Positions 32,324-40,216 of a stretch of 64,000 bases of DNA are shown in pieces (positions within the stretch are counted from its first letter, which is position 1; every line of letters begins with the position of its first letter). The stretch covers positions 1-64,000 of the forward strand of contig NZ_CP066340.1 in assembly GCF_016406125.1 (NCBI RefSeq), written 5' to 3'. Position numbers and translations under genes: made by a program. This DNA comes from Alicyclobacillus sp. SO9 (lineage in GTDB: Bacteria > Bacillota > Bacilli > Alicyclobacillales > Alicyclobacillaceae). Below the pieces are notes generated by a model. It was given only the letters and a program-made list of their open reading frames with translations, did not search any database and was not told where the DNA came from.

Positions 32324-32566
32324 ATGTCAGAACAGGTGGAATCTATCAAGGGACCCGATGAACTGCAGGGTGTGACTGTATCGGAGAGAGTTCTAACGGA
32401 CTTTGCCTTCAAGTCTGATGTGGTAGGTCAATTGGCGGATGTCATGCACTCACTTGCCTTTGATGAAGCTTACGATAAGAGCGATGCATATAACCAAATT
32501 CTCGAGGTCGTCGAATTTGTAAACGAGAACATGCCAATGCCGAGGCTGTTAAGAAGCTCGCACTAA
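32324..32566 (+). CDS. Small unknown acidic protein
   Basis: 80 aa from ATG 32324 with GGGAGGAATTC upstream. Sequence features: VTVSERVLTDFAFKSDVVGQ and a Pro-rich end. No family recognised. Second gene after the consensus promoter, followed by a terminator. Confidence 0.6.
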   Translation: MSEQVESIKGPDELQGVTVSERVLTDFAFKSDVVGQLADVMHSLAFDEAYDKSDAYNQILEVVEFVNENMPMPRLLRSSH

Positions 32567-32788
32567 ATCAAATGGATGAGATTCGACGAGGGCTGCACCA
32601 GATGCGGTCCTCGTTTTTTTACGTGTAATGAGAGCCATTTTGGATTGCGGTGATATAACACTATCGTTCATTCTGTTCAGCCTTCTGGCGATGGAAGCAA
32701 AGGACTTAATTGGGTTCTTAAAGCGTAAAGTTGCTATGCCGATTCCGACATTAACCCCTTCAAACGATTCGTTCACCAATTTTGCCAT
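32549..32788 (-). CDS. Possible small basic protein
   Basis: ATG 32788 follows GGGGTGGTACTT and opens a 79-codon frame starting MAKLVNESFEGVNVGIGIAT with a basic end (ITRKKTRTASG). Its last part overlaps the terminator and the end of the gene on the other strand, which argues against the full length. Included as a weak candidate only. Confidence 0.3.
   Translation of the reverse strand: MAKLVNESFEGVNVGIGIATLRFKNPIKSFASIARRLNRMNDSVISPQSKMALITRKKTRTASGAALVESHPFDLVRAS
32590..32620 (+). terminator. Terminator of the small-gene unit
   Basis: GACGAGG and CCTCG pair across GCTGCACCAGATGCGGT and are followed by TTTTTTT. Lies 24 bases after the stop at 32566. Confidence 0.7.
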
Positions 32789-32949
32789 AAGTACCACCCC
32801 CGACTGTATGTTTTTCGCCAGAAACGCAAAGTGCGCCATGGGCCTACTGGCCTTCGGGAGCGAAGCCCAACGCAATGAACGAAAGTATAATTTCAATACT
32901 CCAATTATATCAAAACAGTGGAAGTTTACATGAATTTTGCCATCCACCG

Positions 32950-33559
32950 GGGTTGTTGAGTGTACAACTACTGTATTCACTCAATAGAGGTGGAGAATGA
33001 TCAAAGTGGTTATAGTCACGAGATCTAGTTAACATAATCATGAATATGAGGATGGAAAGAGAACGATTAAGGGACCGTTGGAGACCAAGCGAAAGCAACC
33101 CGTATTTTTACACGAGCATAGTGCCTCTTTTCCCGTGGAAAAATCGCTGTTTTTTGTACCGTACTTACGTGATGTAAGTATAGTGGTGGCAACGGATGAG
33201 GGGCTAAAAAATAGGCGAACCCACCAGAAGAATTATAACAAGAACCATTCGTCGTGATACTTCTTGTTATAATGGACCCCCTTCAAATCGAAAAACATCC
33301 CCCTTTTCAAGGTGCGAAACAGGTCACGATTGGTGACATAATTCAAGGGGAGGTGCCACCAGAAATCATTTGTCGTACCACCGATATTTTTACGAAAAAA
33401 CAGGCTTAGCGAGTATTGTGTGTGGAGTAACCATTTTTTGTGCCGTGCTAGTTCCTTGCTCTGAATAAAAGGAAACGGCAGAGGAATGGCCCCTGCCGTT
33501 TCAAGCGAATTTTTTCAAAGCGAATTAAAATGTATCTAAAATATAGATTAAAATACTGA
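32950..33559. other. Gene-free, repeat-rich structured region
   Basis: No gene. Perfect hairpins: TACTTAC/GTAAGTA (33162-33180) and a 13-bp stem ATTATAACAAGAA (33232-33244) / TTCTTGTTATAAT (33261-33273). Diverged direct repeats include TTTTTTGTACCGTACTTA near 33150 and TTTTTTGTGCCGTGCTAG near 33434, and CCACCAGAA followed by CATTCGTCGT/CATTTGTCGT at about 33221 and 33357. It could be replication or transfer DNA or a structured RNA. Confidence 0.55.
33474..33500. terminator. Bidirectional terminator-like hairpin
   Basis: AACGGCAG (33474-33481) pairs with CTGCCGTT (33493-33500). T-rich tracts follow on both strands. It separates the repeat region from the NYN gene that ends at 33560. Confidence 0.6.
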
Positions 33560-34465
33560 CTAAGTCAAATCTGTTGGAGCTACTTCTCTGAGTTCTGTAA
33601 TGATCTTTCTCCCATTTTCAGTAATTGAAATACTTGGCTTGGATCCCTTATCTGTAGGTCTATTTTCAGTAGATATACTTCCTGTAGACTGTAAGTATTC
33701 AATTACTTCACTGGCAACATCTGATGGAATAGAAAACTTTTCTTGAAACCGTACTTTCAACCACGATGTTCCTAGCCAACGATCTGTTTTGTGTCCAAAT
33801 TGCTGATGCCATTCTTCAATAAACATTAATGAATCGAACGCATATTTTTCAACATCGTATTGTTGAATCTCTACATTCAAGAACTCTAATAAATCAACGC
33901 TGTGATGAGCAAACCTGGTCATGTCAATATGTTTAGGTGCAGCACTCGATAGATAAAAGAGTTCAACTCTCTTTCCTTTATACATCAAACGACTTAGCAC
34001 AGGTATCATATCGCTGTCGGCAGTAACAATTACATAACAGGATATATTTGAATCCTTATATGTACTTTCAATGACATCGATGCTCATTTCAATATCGGAA
34101 GCGTTTTTTCGATAGTCACCAGATTTGTCATTTGAGTACACGTGACGAATTTGAACTCTCTTTCTCTGTAAACTGGTGAGGCTCGTCTTGACTTTTTCAT
34201 AATCGGCATAGGATCGGAACGTTCGAATATGGTCTTGTCCATAAAATTCCCAGAGTTGAGCAAACAAATTCTTGGTGAGTTCTGAATCATCGGGGTCATG
34301 ACCATATGAATTCATAAGGGTCCAATATACGTTGTCATAATCGACATATATTGCGACGTTATCCCTTTTTTGGTCTTCAAAACTTTTCTTTGCTGTACCA
34401 AAAAAATTTTCAAAGAAAGACGACATCTCAGGTTCTGAATTAAATGGTAATGCTTTATCATCCAT
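33560..34465 (-). CDS. NYN-domain (PIN-like) nuclease-type protein
   Basis: 301 aa. Residues 38-190 form an NYN/LabA-type domain with the acidic residues expected of the PIN-like nuclease fold: IYVDYDNVYWTL, KSGDYRKNASDIEMSIDV and VIVTADSDMIPVLSRL. The C-terminal 100 residues look like a winged helix (LGTSWLKVRFQEKFSIP, then EVIEYLQSTGSI). RNA cleavage is typical of relatives. ATGGAGGGATTCT precedes the ATG. It stands alone; a role in RNA turnover or defence is speculative. Confidence 0.85.
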   Translation of the reverse strand: MDDKALPFNSEPEMSSFFENFFGTAKKSFEDQKRDNVAIYVDYDNVYWTLMNSYGHDPDDSELTKNLFAQLWEFYGQDHIRTFRSYADYEKVKTSLTSLQRKRVQIRHVYSNDKSGDYRKNASDIEMSIDVIESTYKDSNISCYVIVTADSDMIPVLSRLMYKGKRVELFYLSSAAPKHIDMTRFAHHSVDLLEFLNVEIQQYDVEKYAFDSLMFIEEWHQQFGHKTDRWLGTSWLKVRFQEKFSIPSDVASEVIEYLQSTGSISTENRPTDKGSKPSISITENGRKIITELREVAPTDLT

Positions 34466-34683
34466 AGAATCCCTCCATTCTTAGAAGTATTATACAACAG
34501 GTCTGATGTGGAATGGTGCACGAGAGGACTAACATTCTGCGTAGAACCTTCCTTCTGCGCAACTTGTGGGGATAAATTGATCAGTTGTGATGTTGATTAG
34601 GATGAATAAGAAAAGAAAATTGTTGCGTAGAAGTCATTAAGGGTTAATATGTTGGACTTTCTTGGGTGGAGATACCAAAATCA

Positions 34684-34717
34684 AAAATAGAGACAGGGTG
34701 ATGACTGTCTCTATTTT
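34684..34717. terminator. Bidirectional terminator
   Basis: AAAATAGAGACAG (34684-34696) and CTGTCTCTATTTT (34705-34717) form a perfect 13-bp stem with an 8-base loop. It terminates the minus-strand gene ending at 34737. Confidence 0.85.
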
Positions 34718-34736
34718 CAAATATGATGCTATGACC

Positions 34737-35195
34737 TTAAACTAAAGTACCCTCTGTATAATCACTCATCTTTTTTGCCTGCTTTAAACCACTTATAACT
34801 CTATATATTTGGTAAGGTGTAACAAACATTCCTATTATCATTGCCAAGAAGAGTTTTATTGCAAAATAAAATATCCATCCCATCCAAGACATAAACAGAA
34901 ACATTCTAGGGGTAATTCTAGTGAGAATATTCCAACCCCAGGGGATTCCTGCAAAGAAATATCCTTCAAGTATGCGTTCAAAAAATCCTTGTCCTGCCAA
35001 AAGGCCAACTACAAAGAGAACAATCATGATAACGATGTTTCTAACAAACGTCTTTCTATCCGCTTGAATTCGAGATAATTCGCATTGGTCACAAATTGGA
35101 ATACTAAATTTATTAGTGCATCCCGTACATAGACCCCTCCCGCAATCAATACATTGAGAAACAGCGTCTGTATCATTATGCTTTGAACATTTCAA
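34737..35195 (-). CDS. B-box zinc-finger membrane protein
   Basis: 152 aa. The N-terminal zinc finger has the B-box spacing (CSKHNDTDAVSQCIDCGRGL, then CTGCTNKFSIPICDQC). It is followed by three hydrophobic helices (IVIMIVLFVVGLLAGQGFF, WMGWIFYFAIKLFLAMIIGMF). Start is TTG 35195 with GGAGGAG. Such prokaryotic B-box membrane proteins are common but uncharacterised. Confidence 0.82.
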   Translation of the reverse strand: MKCSKHNDTDAVSQCIDCGRGLCTGCTNKFSIPICDQCELSRIQADRKTFVRNIVIMIVLFVVGLLAGQGFFERILEGYFFAGIPWGWNILTRITPRMFLFMSWMGWIFYFAIKLFLAMIIGMFVTPYQIYRVISGLKQAKKMSDYTEGTLV

Positions 35196-35402
35196 ACATA
35201 CTCCTCCACTTCATGTTAAATTCTACAAATCCACTGGTACATTCAACCAAAATAGATTTGTTCCTCCGATTCTTTGACAAAGATAAAATCGAGTGGAGAA
35301 AGCAGGCAAACGGAAGGTGTTTTGCAAATTCGGATGATGGTCCAATAGATCTAACAGCCAAGAGAAATTTCGTGGCCTAAGAATATAAATCTACTGGTCC
35401 TA

Positions 35403-35431
35403 TTGATCGATGCTACCTGTGATGGTAGATT
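35403..35431 (+). promoter_or_regulatory. Possible rep promoter
   Basis: TTGATC (35403-35408), 17 bases, TAGATT (35426-35431). It would start a leader of about 280 nt that runs through the antisense target and the attenuator to the rep start. Confidence 0.45.
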
Positions 35432-35460
35432 TAACTTAATCGAATAGCACGGATGGGCAA

Positions 35461-35577
35461 ATCAAAAGCCCCACACCAGGCGCCAACCTTGTGTGAGGCA
35501 CGTGCCCCCTCGATGAGCGACCATCGAGAGACGCTTGAACGCAGACTCAGCTGCAAACTGAGAAGCGTTGTTTTCGC
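35461..35577 (-). ncRNA. Putative antisense RNA controlling rep
   Basis: Minus-strand promoter TTGTTA (35606-35611), 16 bases, TATACA (35584-35589) would give a transcript starting near 35577. It folds into several stems (CTCGATG/CATCGAG at 35510-35529; CTCAG/CTGAG near 35548) and ends at GTGTGGGGCTTTT, the 3' arm of a stem over 35470-35500. Size about 115 nt. This is the layout of RNAIII in Inc18-type plasmids such as pIP501, where the antisense RNA promotes termination of the rep mRNA. Confidence 0.65.
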
Positions 35578-35645
35578 TAACATTGTATAACAACAGAGCC
35601 GTTGTTAACAAGAGCGAAAAGTAGCGAAAAAGGACGAGTTTCAGT

Positions 35646-35694
35646 CCGGATCTCATGGTATGCATCGGGCATATTCACGAGGTCCGGATTTTTT
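35646..35694 (+). terminator. Attenuator ahead of the rep gene
   Basis: CCGGATCTC (35646-35654) pairs with GAGGTCCGG (35679-35687), followed by ATTTTTT. It is in the leader, 25 bases before the rep start, downstream of the antisense target, so premature termination would switch rep off. Confidence 0.72.
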
Positions 35695-35718
35695 ATTGTC
35701 TGGCAAGGAGGTGAATTC

Positions 35719-36996
35719 GTGAGTGAGCAGCCGTTAACGGAGGTCTCGGAACAAGCAGCGTTAGAGCATGTGTTACGACATCATGCCGGCGCTGACGGAT
35801 GGATTACATTGTCTCGTAAAGAAGGAGATGTGTACAAGCAGTACCATTACAGGGTTGATGATATAGCCGGAGTGCTAGCTGATTGGCTTGGGGTGGACGC
35901 GTTCTTCTCGCAGAATACATTCTATCGGCCGTCTCGGAAAATTGAGTACATACGCGAGCTCAGGGCGCTCTACGTGGATGTGGATTGCTATCTGCTTAAT
36001 CTTGATCCCGAATGGGTTATTGGGTCCCTAGAGGCGAATTTGTTCCAAGACAAAGTACCTGACCCCAATCTCATCATTCACTCCGGCCGCGGACTTGCTT
36101 TAGTGTGGCTGCTGGAGCCGGTACCTTCTCAAGCGCTCCCTTTGTGGCAAGCTATAGAGAATTACCTGGTACGGCAGCTCTCTCAGTTCGGTGGAGACGC
36201 AAAGGCGTCGGATGCGGCTCGTATCCTAAGAGTGGCCGGTACCGTGAATTCAAAGAGCCACGAACCTGTCTTGGTGCAATACCGGCATGATTACCGATAT
36301 GTGTTACGGGATATAGAGCGTGAATACTTGCCGCCTTTGTCGCCAGCTAAGATACGCGAGAGAAACAAAGAGGAAGCGCGAATTCACCAAAAGATGTACC
36401 GTGTGTATTCGCTGCACTATACACGACTAAAGGACATTGTAAAGCTTTGTGAGCTACGTCAGTGGGATGTAGAAGGCTCACGAGAGGTTATATTGTTCCT
36501 GTATCGGTACTGGAGCTGCTGTTTTTTAACAGACCCCAAGGAAGCGCTTGAGAATACAGTGGAGTTGAACGAGCAGTTTATCTCACCGTTGCCCAAGCCG
36601 GAAGTAGTCCGGGCCACAAAGAGTGCAGAGAAAGCGTGGAAGGCAAAGAACGACGTTGAAGCAAATCTGGTAGCAAAGGAACGAGGTTATCCAGGGGCTG
36701 GGTACAACATTACAAATGCAAAGCTGATCGACTGGTTAGAGATAACTGACGAGGAACAACGACAACTAGATACGATTATCGGACGGCGCATAAAGTATGA
36801 CAGGAACAACGAGAGACGCGAGAAAGGCCGTAGAGCCGCTGGCAAGCTTACGAGAGAGGAATACATCCAGCAGGCGGAAGAGCGACGTCACAAGGCTCTA
36901 GAAATGCGCTCAGACGGAATGAGTATAAGACGTATTGCTGCTCAGTTGGGGTGTTCTTCGTCAGAAGTTCACAGGCTAGTTTCTAACAATAATTAG
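35719..36996 (+). CDS. Primase-like plasmid replication protein
   Basis: 425 aa. The N-terminal 230 residues resemble archaeo-eukaryotic primase-type Rep proteins: acidic motif LYVDVDCY, then LIIHSGRGLALVWLLEP, and DAARILRVAGTVN. The C-terminus has a charged helix and a helix-turn-helix (MSIRRIAAQLGCSSSEVHRL). GTG 35719 is preceded by AAGGAGGTG. With the antisense and attenuator upstream it looks like the initiator of a second replicon, unrelated to the RepO-like protein at 2840. Catalytic activity as a primase is inferred. Confidence 0.78.
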   Translation: MSEQPLTEVSEQAALEHVLRHHAGADGWITLSRKEGDVYKQYHYRVDDIAGVLADWLGVDAFFSQNTFYRPSRKIEYIRELRALYVDVDCYLLNLDPEWVIGSLEANLFQDKVPDPNLIIHSGRGLALVWLLEPVPSQALPLWQAIENYLVRQLSQFGGDAKASDAARILRVAGTVNSKSHEPVLVQYRHDYRYVLRDIEREYLPPLSPAKIRERNKEEARIHQKMYRVYSLHYTRLKDIVKLCELRQWDVEGSREVILFLYRYWSCCFLTDPKEALENTVELNEQFISPLPKPEVVRATKSAEKAWKAKNDVEANLVAKERGYPGAGYNITNAKLIDWLEITDEEQRQLDTIIGRRIKYDRNNERREKGRRAAGKLTREEYIQQAEERRHKALEMRSDGMSIRRIAAQLGCSSSEVHRLVSNNN

Positions 36997-37091
36997 GTGT
37001 TCAGGGTTGTGCTCTTTAAATTATGGGCGTAGCCATGGCTTTAGATTAACCAGCTATCTGTGTGAGTTAGATGAGTAGGGAGGGTTTTATT

Positions 37092-37313
37092 TTGGGTACC
37101 TCACGTTATCATTGTTGTGCGTCTTGTGTTTATTTTCGGTCGGAGCGACGAGATCGAGGTGAATTACTCATGTATTGTAGCCGATTGGGTTATGATACTA
37201 AGCCTTCTTATCAGTTTAATTGTTGGACTCCTAAGGAGCGTGTGCGTGAACGTATCTTGAAGGATGAGGCTTTGCAGGATACAAGAAATTTATTGAAGTG
37301 GAAGAAGTTCTAG
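37092..37313 (+). CDS. Cys-rich small protein
   Basis: 73 aa. Pattern HCCASCVYFRSE, then LMYCSRLGYDT and FNCWTPKERV: four to five Cys arranged as a zinc site, as in small phage and plasmid proteins. TTG 37092 has GGGAGGG upstream; ATG 37071 is the alternative. Function unknown; lies just after the rep gene. Confidence 0.65.
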   Translation: MGTSRYHCCASCVYFRSERRDRGELLMYCSRLGYDTKPSYQFNCWTPKERVRERILKDEALQDTRNLLKWKKF

Positions 37314-37372
37314 TTTAGTTTCTGTTTTGTTTGTCCATCCTACTAGTAGACAAGCTAGTGGAGGGGATGAAG

Positions 37373-37591
37373 ATGCTAGGTTTGATGTTGAGGGACCCAG
37401 CTGCTCGGCTTCGGGTTCTTATGGCAGAACGGGATTTTACGGTGAAAGAGTTGTCTTATTCGTCCGGTGTATCCCGGGCGACGATATCAGCTTTAAGAAA
37501 TGGTCATGTTAAGCGTCCGAATCGAGAAACAGCTGAACTGTTAGCAGATGCTTTGGGTGTTCGACTTAACAGTATATGGCCGAAGCTTTAA
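37373..37591 (+). CDS. XRE-family transcriptional regulator
   Basis: 72 aa, essentially one Cro/C1 helix-turn-helix domain: RLRVLMAERDFTVKELSYSS, then GVSRATISALRNGHVKRPN and TAELLADALGV. GTGGAGGGG upstream fits ATG 37373 better than 37367. Probably a regulator of the rep region or of itself. Confidence 0.82.
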   Translation: MLGLMLRDPAARLRVLMAERDFTVKELSYSSGVSRATISALRNGHVKRPNRETAELLADALGVRLNSIWPKL

Positions 37592-37747
37592 AACTAGGAC
37601 AAATCTCGATAGATATCAAGATGAGGCTGATTTCACGAGGAATATGGTATACATATAAACATCAACGACTGATGTAGACTGATGGATAGTGTGTCGTTGA
37701 TAAGGTAAATATGCGAGGAAATAATAGGGACTGCATTGGATGGTGCA

Positions 37748-38134
37748 TTAAGTATGCGCTGCTGGTACAAGAGTTATTGTATCTAAGTTGATTATGAAGT
37801 GGCCGGCTGTGAGTAGGTCCAGTCCGACTAATCCGTTAATGTAGTTGTCGTCTACGTCTGTAAAGTCCACTCTAAACCCTTGAGCTGTGAATCCGATAAA
37901 TTCAACTTTGTCGACCTGCTTACGGAGGGACGTCTCTCGTCCACCGATTCCGCGCATAAACACAAATTCGTCTTCGTCTTCAAGGTGGATGTCCAGATCT
38001 TCAACAGCGTGTCTGTAAATCAGTGTTTCAGAGGAACCAGTATCAAGGACCATGTTGTTGATGATCTGCTGCTTTCCATGATGTTGCAATGTCAGAGAGC
38101 ACAGAACAAGGCCACCATCCAGTTTAATTTCCAC
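37748..38134 (-). CDS. Retropepsin-like aspartic protease
   Basis: 128 aa. Catalytic motif VLDTGSSETLI (about residues 29-39) and the second family motif NGLVGLDLLTAGHFIINLD identify the clan AA aspartyl protease fold; as a single domain it must dimerise. GTG start with AAGGAG upstream, overlapping the preceding gene by 11 bases. The substrate is unknown; the tight pair with the next gene suggests a two-component unit. Confidence 0.85.
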   Translation of the reverse strand: MEIKLDGGLVLCSLTLQHHGKQQIINNMVLDTGSSETLIYRHAVEDLDIHLEDEDEFVFMRGIGGRETSLRKQVDKVEFIGFTAQGFRVDFTDVDDNYINGLVGLDLLTAGHFIINLDTITLVPAAHT

Positions 38135-38381
38135 CAGCTATGCTCCTTCTTACCATCGGTTTTGTAATCTCCCGAATGGCAATCTGTTCTTTTGACGTGT
38201 GATATACAAAACGCTTCCCTTTGGCCGCAAACAATTCGTCTGTAGCCTCTCTGGCGTCTGGAATCGCTTTAATAAATGCTATTTCATCTACACAAACTTT
38301 ATCGTTATCATAGTGGGAAGCTAATTCTTCGACGAGGACCCACTGATCAGGGAACATTCTCCTCACTTCTGACCACTGCAT
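38124..38381 (-). CDS. Partner protein of the aspartic protease
   Basis: 85 aa: MQWSEVRRMFPDQWVLVE, a DEIAFIKAIPDAREATDEL segment and a C-terminal KEQIAIREITKP strand. I recall this type of small protein next to retropepsin-like genes in Firmicutes, but it has no known activity. ATG 38381 follows AAAGAGGGTG. It overlaps the protease start, so they are translated together. Confidence 0.75.
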   Translation of the reverse strand: MQWSEVRRMFPDQWVLVEELASHYDNDKVCVDEIAFIKAIPDAREATDELFAAKGKRFVYHTSKEQIAIREITKPMVRRSIAGGN

Positions 38382-38578
38382 ATGCGCACCCTCTTTCATT
38401 GGTTTGTTGGTATCTACATTTTACGCAGTATGCCGTCTTATTGAAAAGGGTATCAGCAAGATTGTCGACACCCCTTTGTTAGATACAGAATTCGACAGTC
38501 TAAGTATAGTTTAGAGGGCCTCATAGATGAGGTCGCGTCATGAAACGAAAAACATTGTATGTTAAGGCCCCTCGACAG

Positions 38579-39559
38579 TTACTGTTGTTTTCCGCCTCTG
38601 AGTTCGCCTAGATAAATGTTGGTTATTGTTTCTCTCTCGTGGCCAAGGAGTTGAGAGACCCGTTTGCATGCCTGGAAGTGCGATTCCCCCTGTTTGCGTA
38701 GCTCCAAATATGTTCGCCTGGCAAAGCTATGCCGCAGTCCATGGTACGTGATGTGAGGCTTATATCCATATTTTTTGCCCATCTGGCGCAAGTAGTACCC
38801 ATCCCGTTTTTGAAGGATTCGAGAATCGAGTTCAAATTTGCCGCGGTGTTTGCGAATGAAGTATTGAATGTGTTTTATCATTTCCTCTACAGATTTTCCA
38901 TTTGTAAAAATCCTTCGACCAGGCTTACTGTCTTTCATTGCTTCTTGAAGCATTTTCATTACTCTTGGTTTAGATTCAATTGAAATCCATCTAATTTTTC
39001 CTCCTTTACCCTTTACTTTTAACTCGCCAGTTCTAAGGGAGCGTTGTGCATCTGCATAGTCAATTCGTAGAGCTTCATGGATCCGAGGGCCGATTTCGTG
39101 TGCAAGCTGCATGACACGTGCGACACTGATTTCATCTAGTACAATGGCCAAATGGATCATCTGTCGGTATTCGCTATCTGCCCATGCGCGTTCCACGTCT
39201 GTATATGCGCGTGGTGGAATGTGTTGGAGTGCGAGGATCTCGCTATTTTCAGGAAATGGTCCTTTGTATACAGGGGTCTTATCTAACACATGCCGGACGC
39301 CGGACAAGTGGCTCATAATTGTGGATGTTGCCTTGTCTGCATCGAGCATGTGTTGCACCCAAGCTTCTATGTGTTTGGGTTTAATGTTTGCGATTTTCTG
39401 TAGCCGGAACTCCTCGGCCAAGAACTGTATAAAGACATTTGCGGCTGTTTTGTTTCGGGCTCTAGATTGAAAGGCACCCTCATTAATGTGTTTAGTGACT
39501 GCCTCAACTTGTTTGAGAAGGTTTTTGTAAAGCCCGTCATTGTTACTAGGATGTGTCAT
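38579..39559 (-). CDS. Tyrosine recombinase/integrase
   Basis: 326 aa with N-terminal SAM-like core-binding domain and catalytic domain. Active-site residues: Arg in GPRIHEALRID, Lys in KVKGKGGKIRW, His-X-X-Arg in YHGLRHSFARR, His in LLGHERETITNIY and the final Tyr of that segment. ATG 39559 follows GGAGGGTATTCCT. It may resolve plasmid multimers or integrate an element; the palindrome at 39916-39931 upstream is a possible site. Confidence 0.9.
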   Translation of the reverse strand: MTHPSNNDGLYKNLLKQVEAVTKHINEGAFQSRARNKTAANVFIQFLAEEFRLQKIANIKPKHIEAWVQHMLDADKATSTIMSHLSGVRHVLDKTPVYKGPFPENSEILALQHIPPRAYTDVERAWADSEYRQMIHLAIVLDEISVARVMQLAHEIGPRIHEALRIDYADAQRSLRTGELKVKGKGGKIRWISIESKPRVMKMLQEAMKDSKPGRRIFTNGKSVEEMIKHIQYFIRKHRGKFELDSRILQKRDGYYLRQMGKKYGYKPHITYHGLRHSFARRTYLELRKQGESHFQACKRVSQLLGHERETITNIYLGELRGGKQQ

Positions 39560-39764
39560 AGGAATACCCTCCTGTTGGCAGACTCTGCCCAATGTGTTTC
39601 GCCGTGCATTTCAGTGGTTTTGCAGATTTCTTGTTGGCTACAATCCCACTGGCGGTGCGGGTTTTTACCCCAAAATTGTTTACTGTCTCAGACCAATATT
39701 TAATTGTTATCGGCGTTGAATAATTGTGTCGCATGCCCCGTAGCTGTTTCTCTGTGCTGCCCAT
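39546..39764 (-). CDS. Small protein coupled to the integrase
   Basis: 72 aa: MGSTEKQLRGMRHNYSTP, a NNFGVKTRTASGIVANKK segment, and a basic C-terminus. AAAGGAGTGACCACCC precedes the ATG; its stop lies 14 bases inside the integrase gene, so the two are coupled. No family recognised; a DNA-binding accessory factor is a guess. Confidence 0.65.
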   Translation of the reverse strand: MGSTEKQLRGMRHNYSTPITIKYWSETVNNFGVKTRTASGIVANKKSAKPLKCTAKHIGQSLPTGGYSYDTS

Positions 39765-40216
39765 GGGTGGTCACTCCTTTCTTTCGAAATATCTATAAAA
39801 GAAAAGAGGACCGGCGATCAACCGCATACCTCACTATGGGTGGATTGTATCCAGCGGTTTCCTGGCGCGTAGCCGACAAAACACTTCTGAAAAATCCCCC
39901 ATAACTCTGGACACGGTGATCGACCGATCACTCTGTGTTGTTCTGAGCATCTTCTTCGTCGTTCCCTTTAGCTTCTCACAATCGCTTACAGACCCTGTCG
40001 TTGGAAAGAACACGTGCATCACGGTTCATTAACGAGGCAGCATCGGCATCTTTAACTGCCTTAGAGTGGTCTATTTAGGATTGGATTTATAGTACTTCTA
40101 GGAATCTTATTTGTCAATAAACGGGTTTTATGGTTGTTTTTATTTTACATTACATTTTGCTTTCCCATTTGATTCCGAGAAGTAACCGTTATCGGAAGGT
40201 AAAGGTTAGAGTTTGT
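39765..40216. other. Gene-free region upstream of integrase pair
   Basis: No credible gene. A near-palindrome GTGATCGACCGATCAC lies at 39916-39931. On the minus strand a possible leader fold uses AACCGC and GCGGTT around 39818-39860 ahead of the 72-aa gene. The last 150 bases are AT-rich. Confidence 0.45.

Larger units (their letters stand above)
35196..35718. other. Control region of the second replication gene
   Basis: About 520 bases without a gene. It contains a possible rep promoter, the antisense RNA and the attenuator listed separately, plus an inverted repeat AAATCTAC/GTAGATTT around 35387-35432. Confidence 0.65.

Noticed and set aside
32628-33098. Open frames on both strands after the terminator at 32590
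   Set aside because: The plus-strand frame has no ribosome site and runs opposite a slightly better minus-strand frame; only the latter is kept as a weak candidate.
38460-38578. Possible terminator pair before the integrase stop (GAGGGCCTC and GGCCCCTC)
   Set aside because: Arms are 40 bases apart with weak pairing and no T run.
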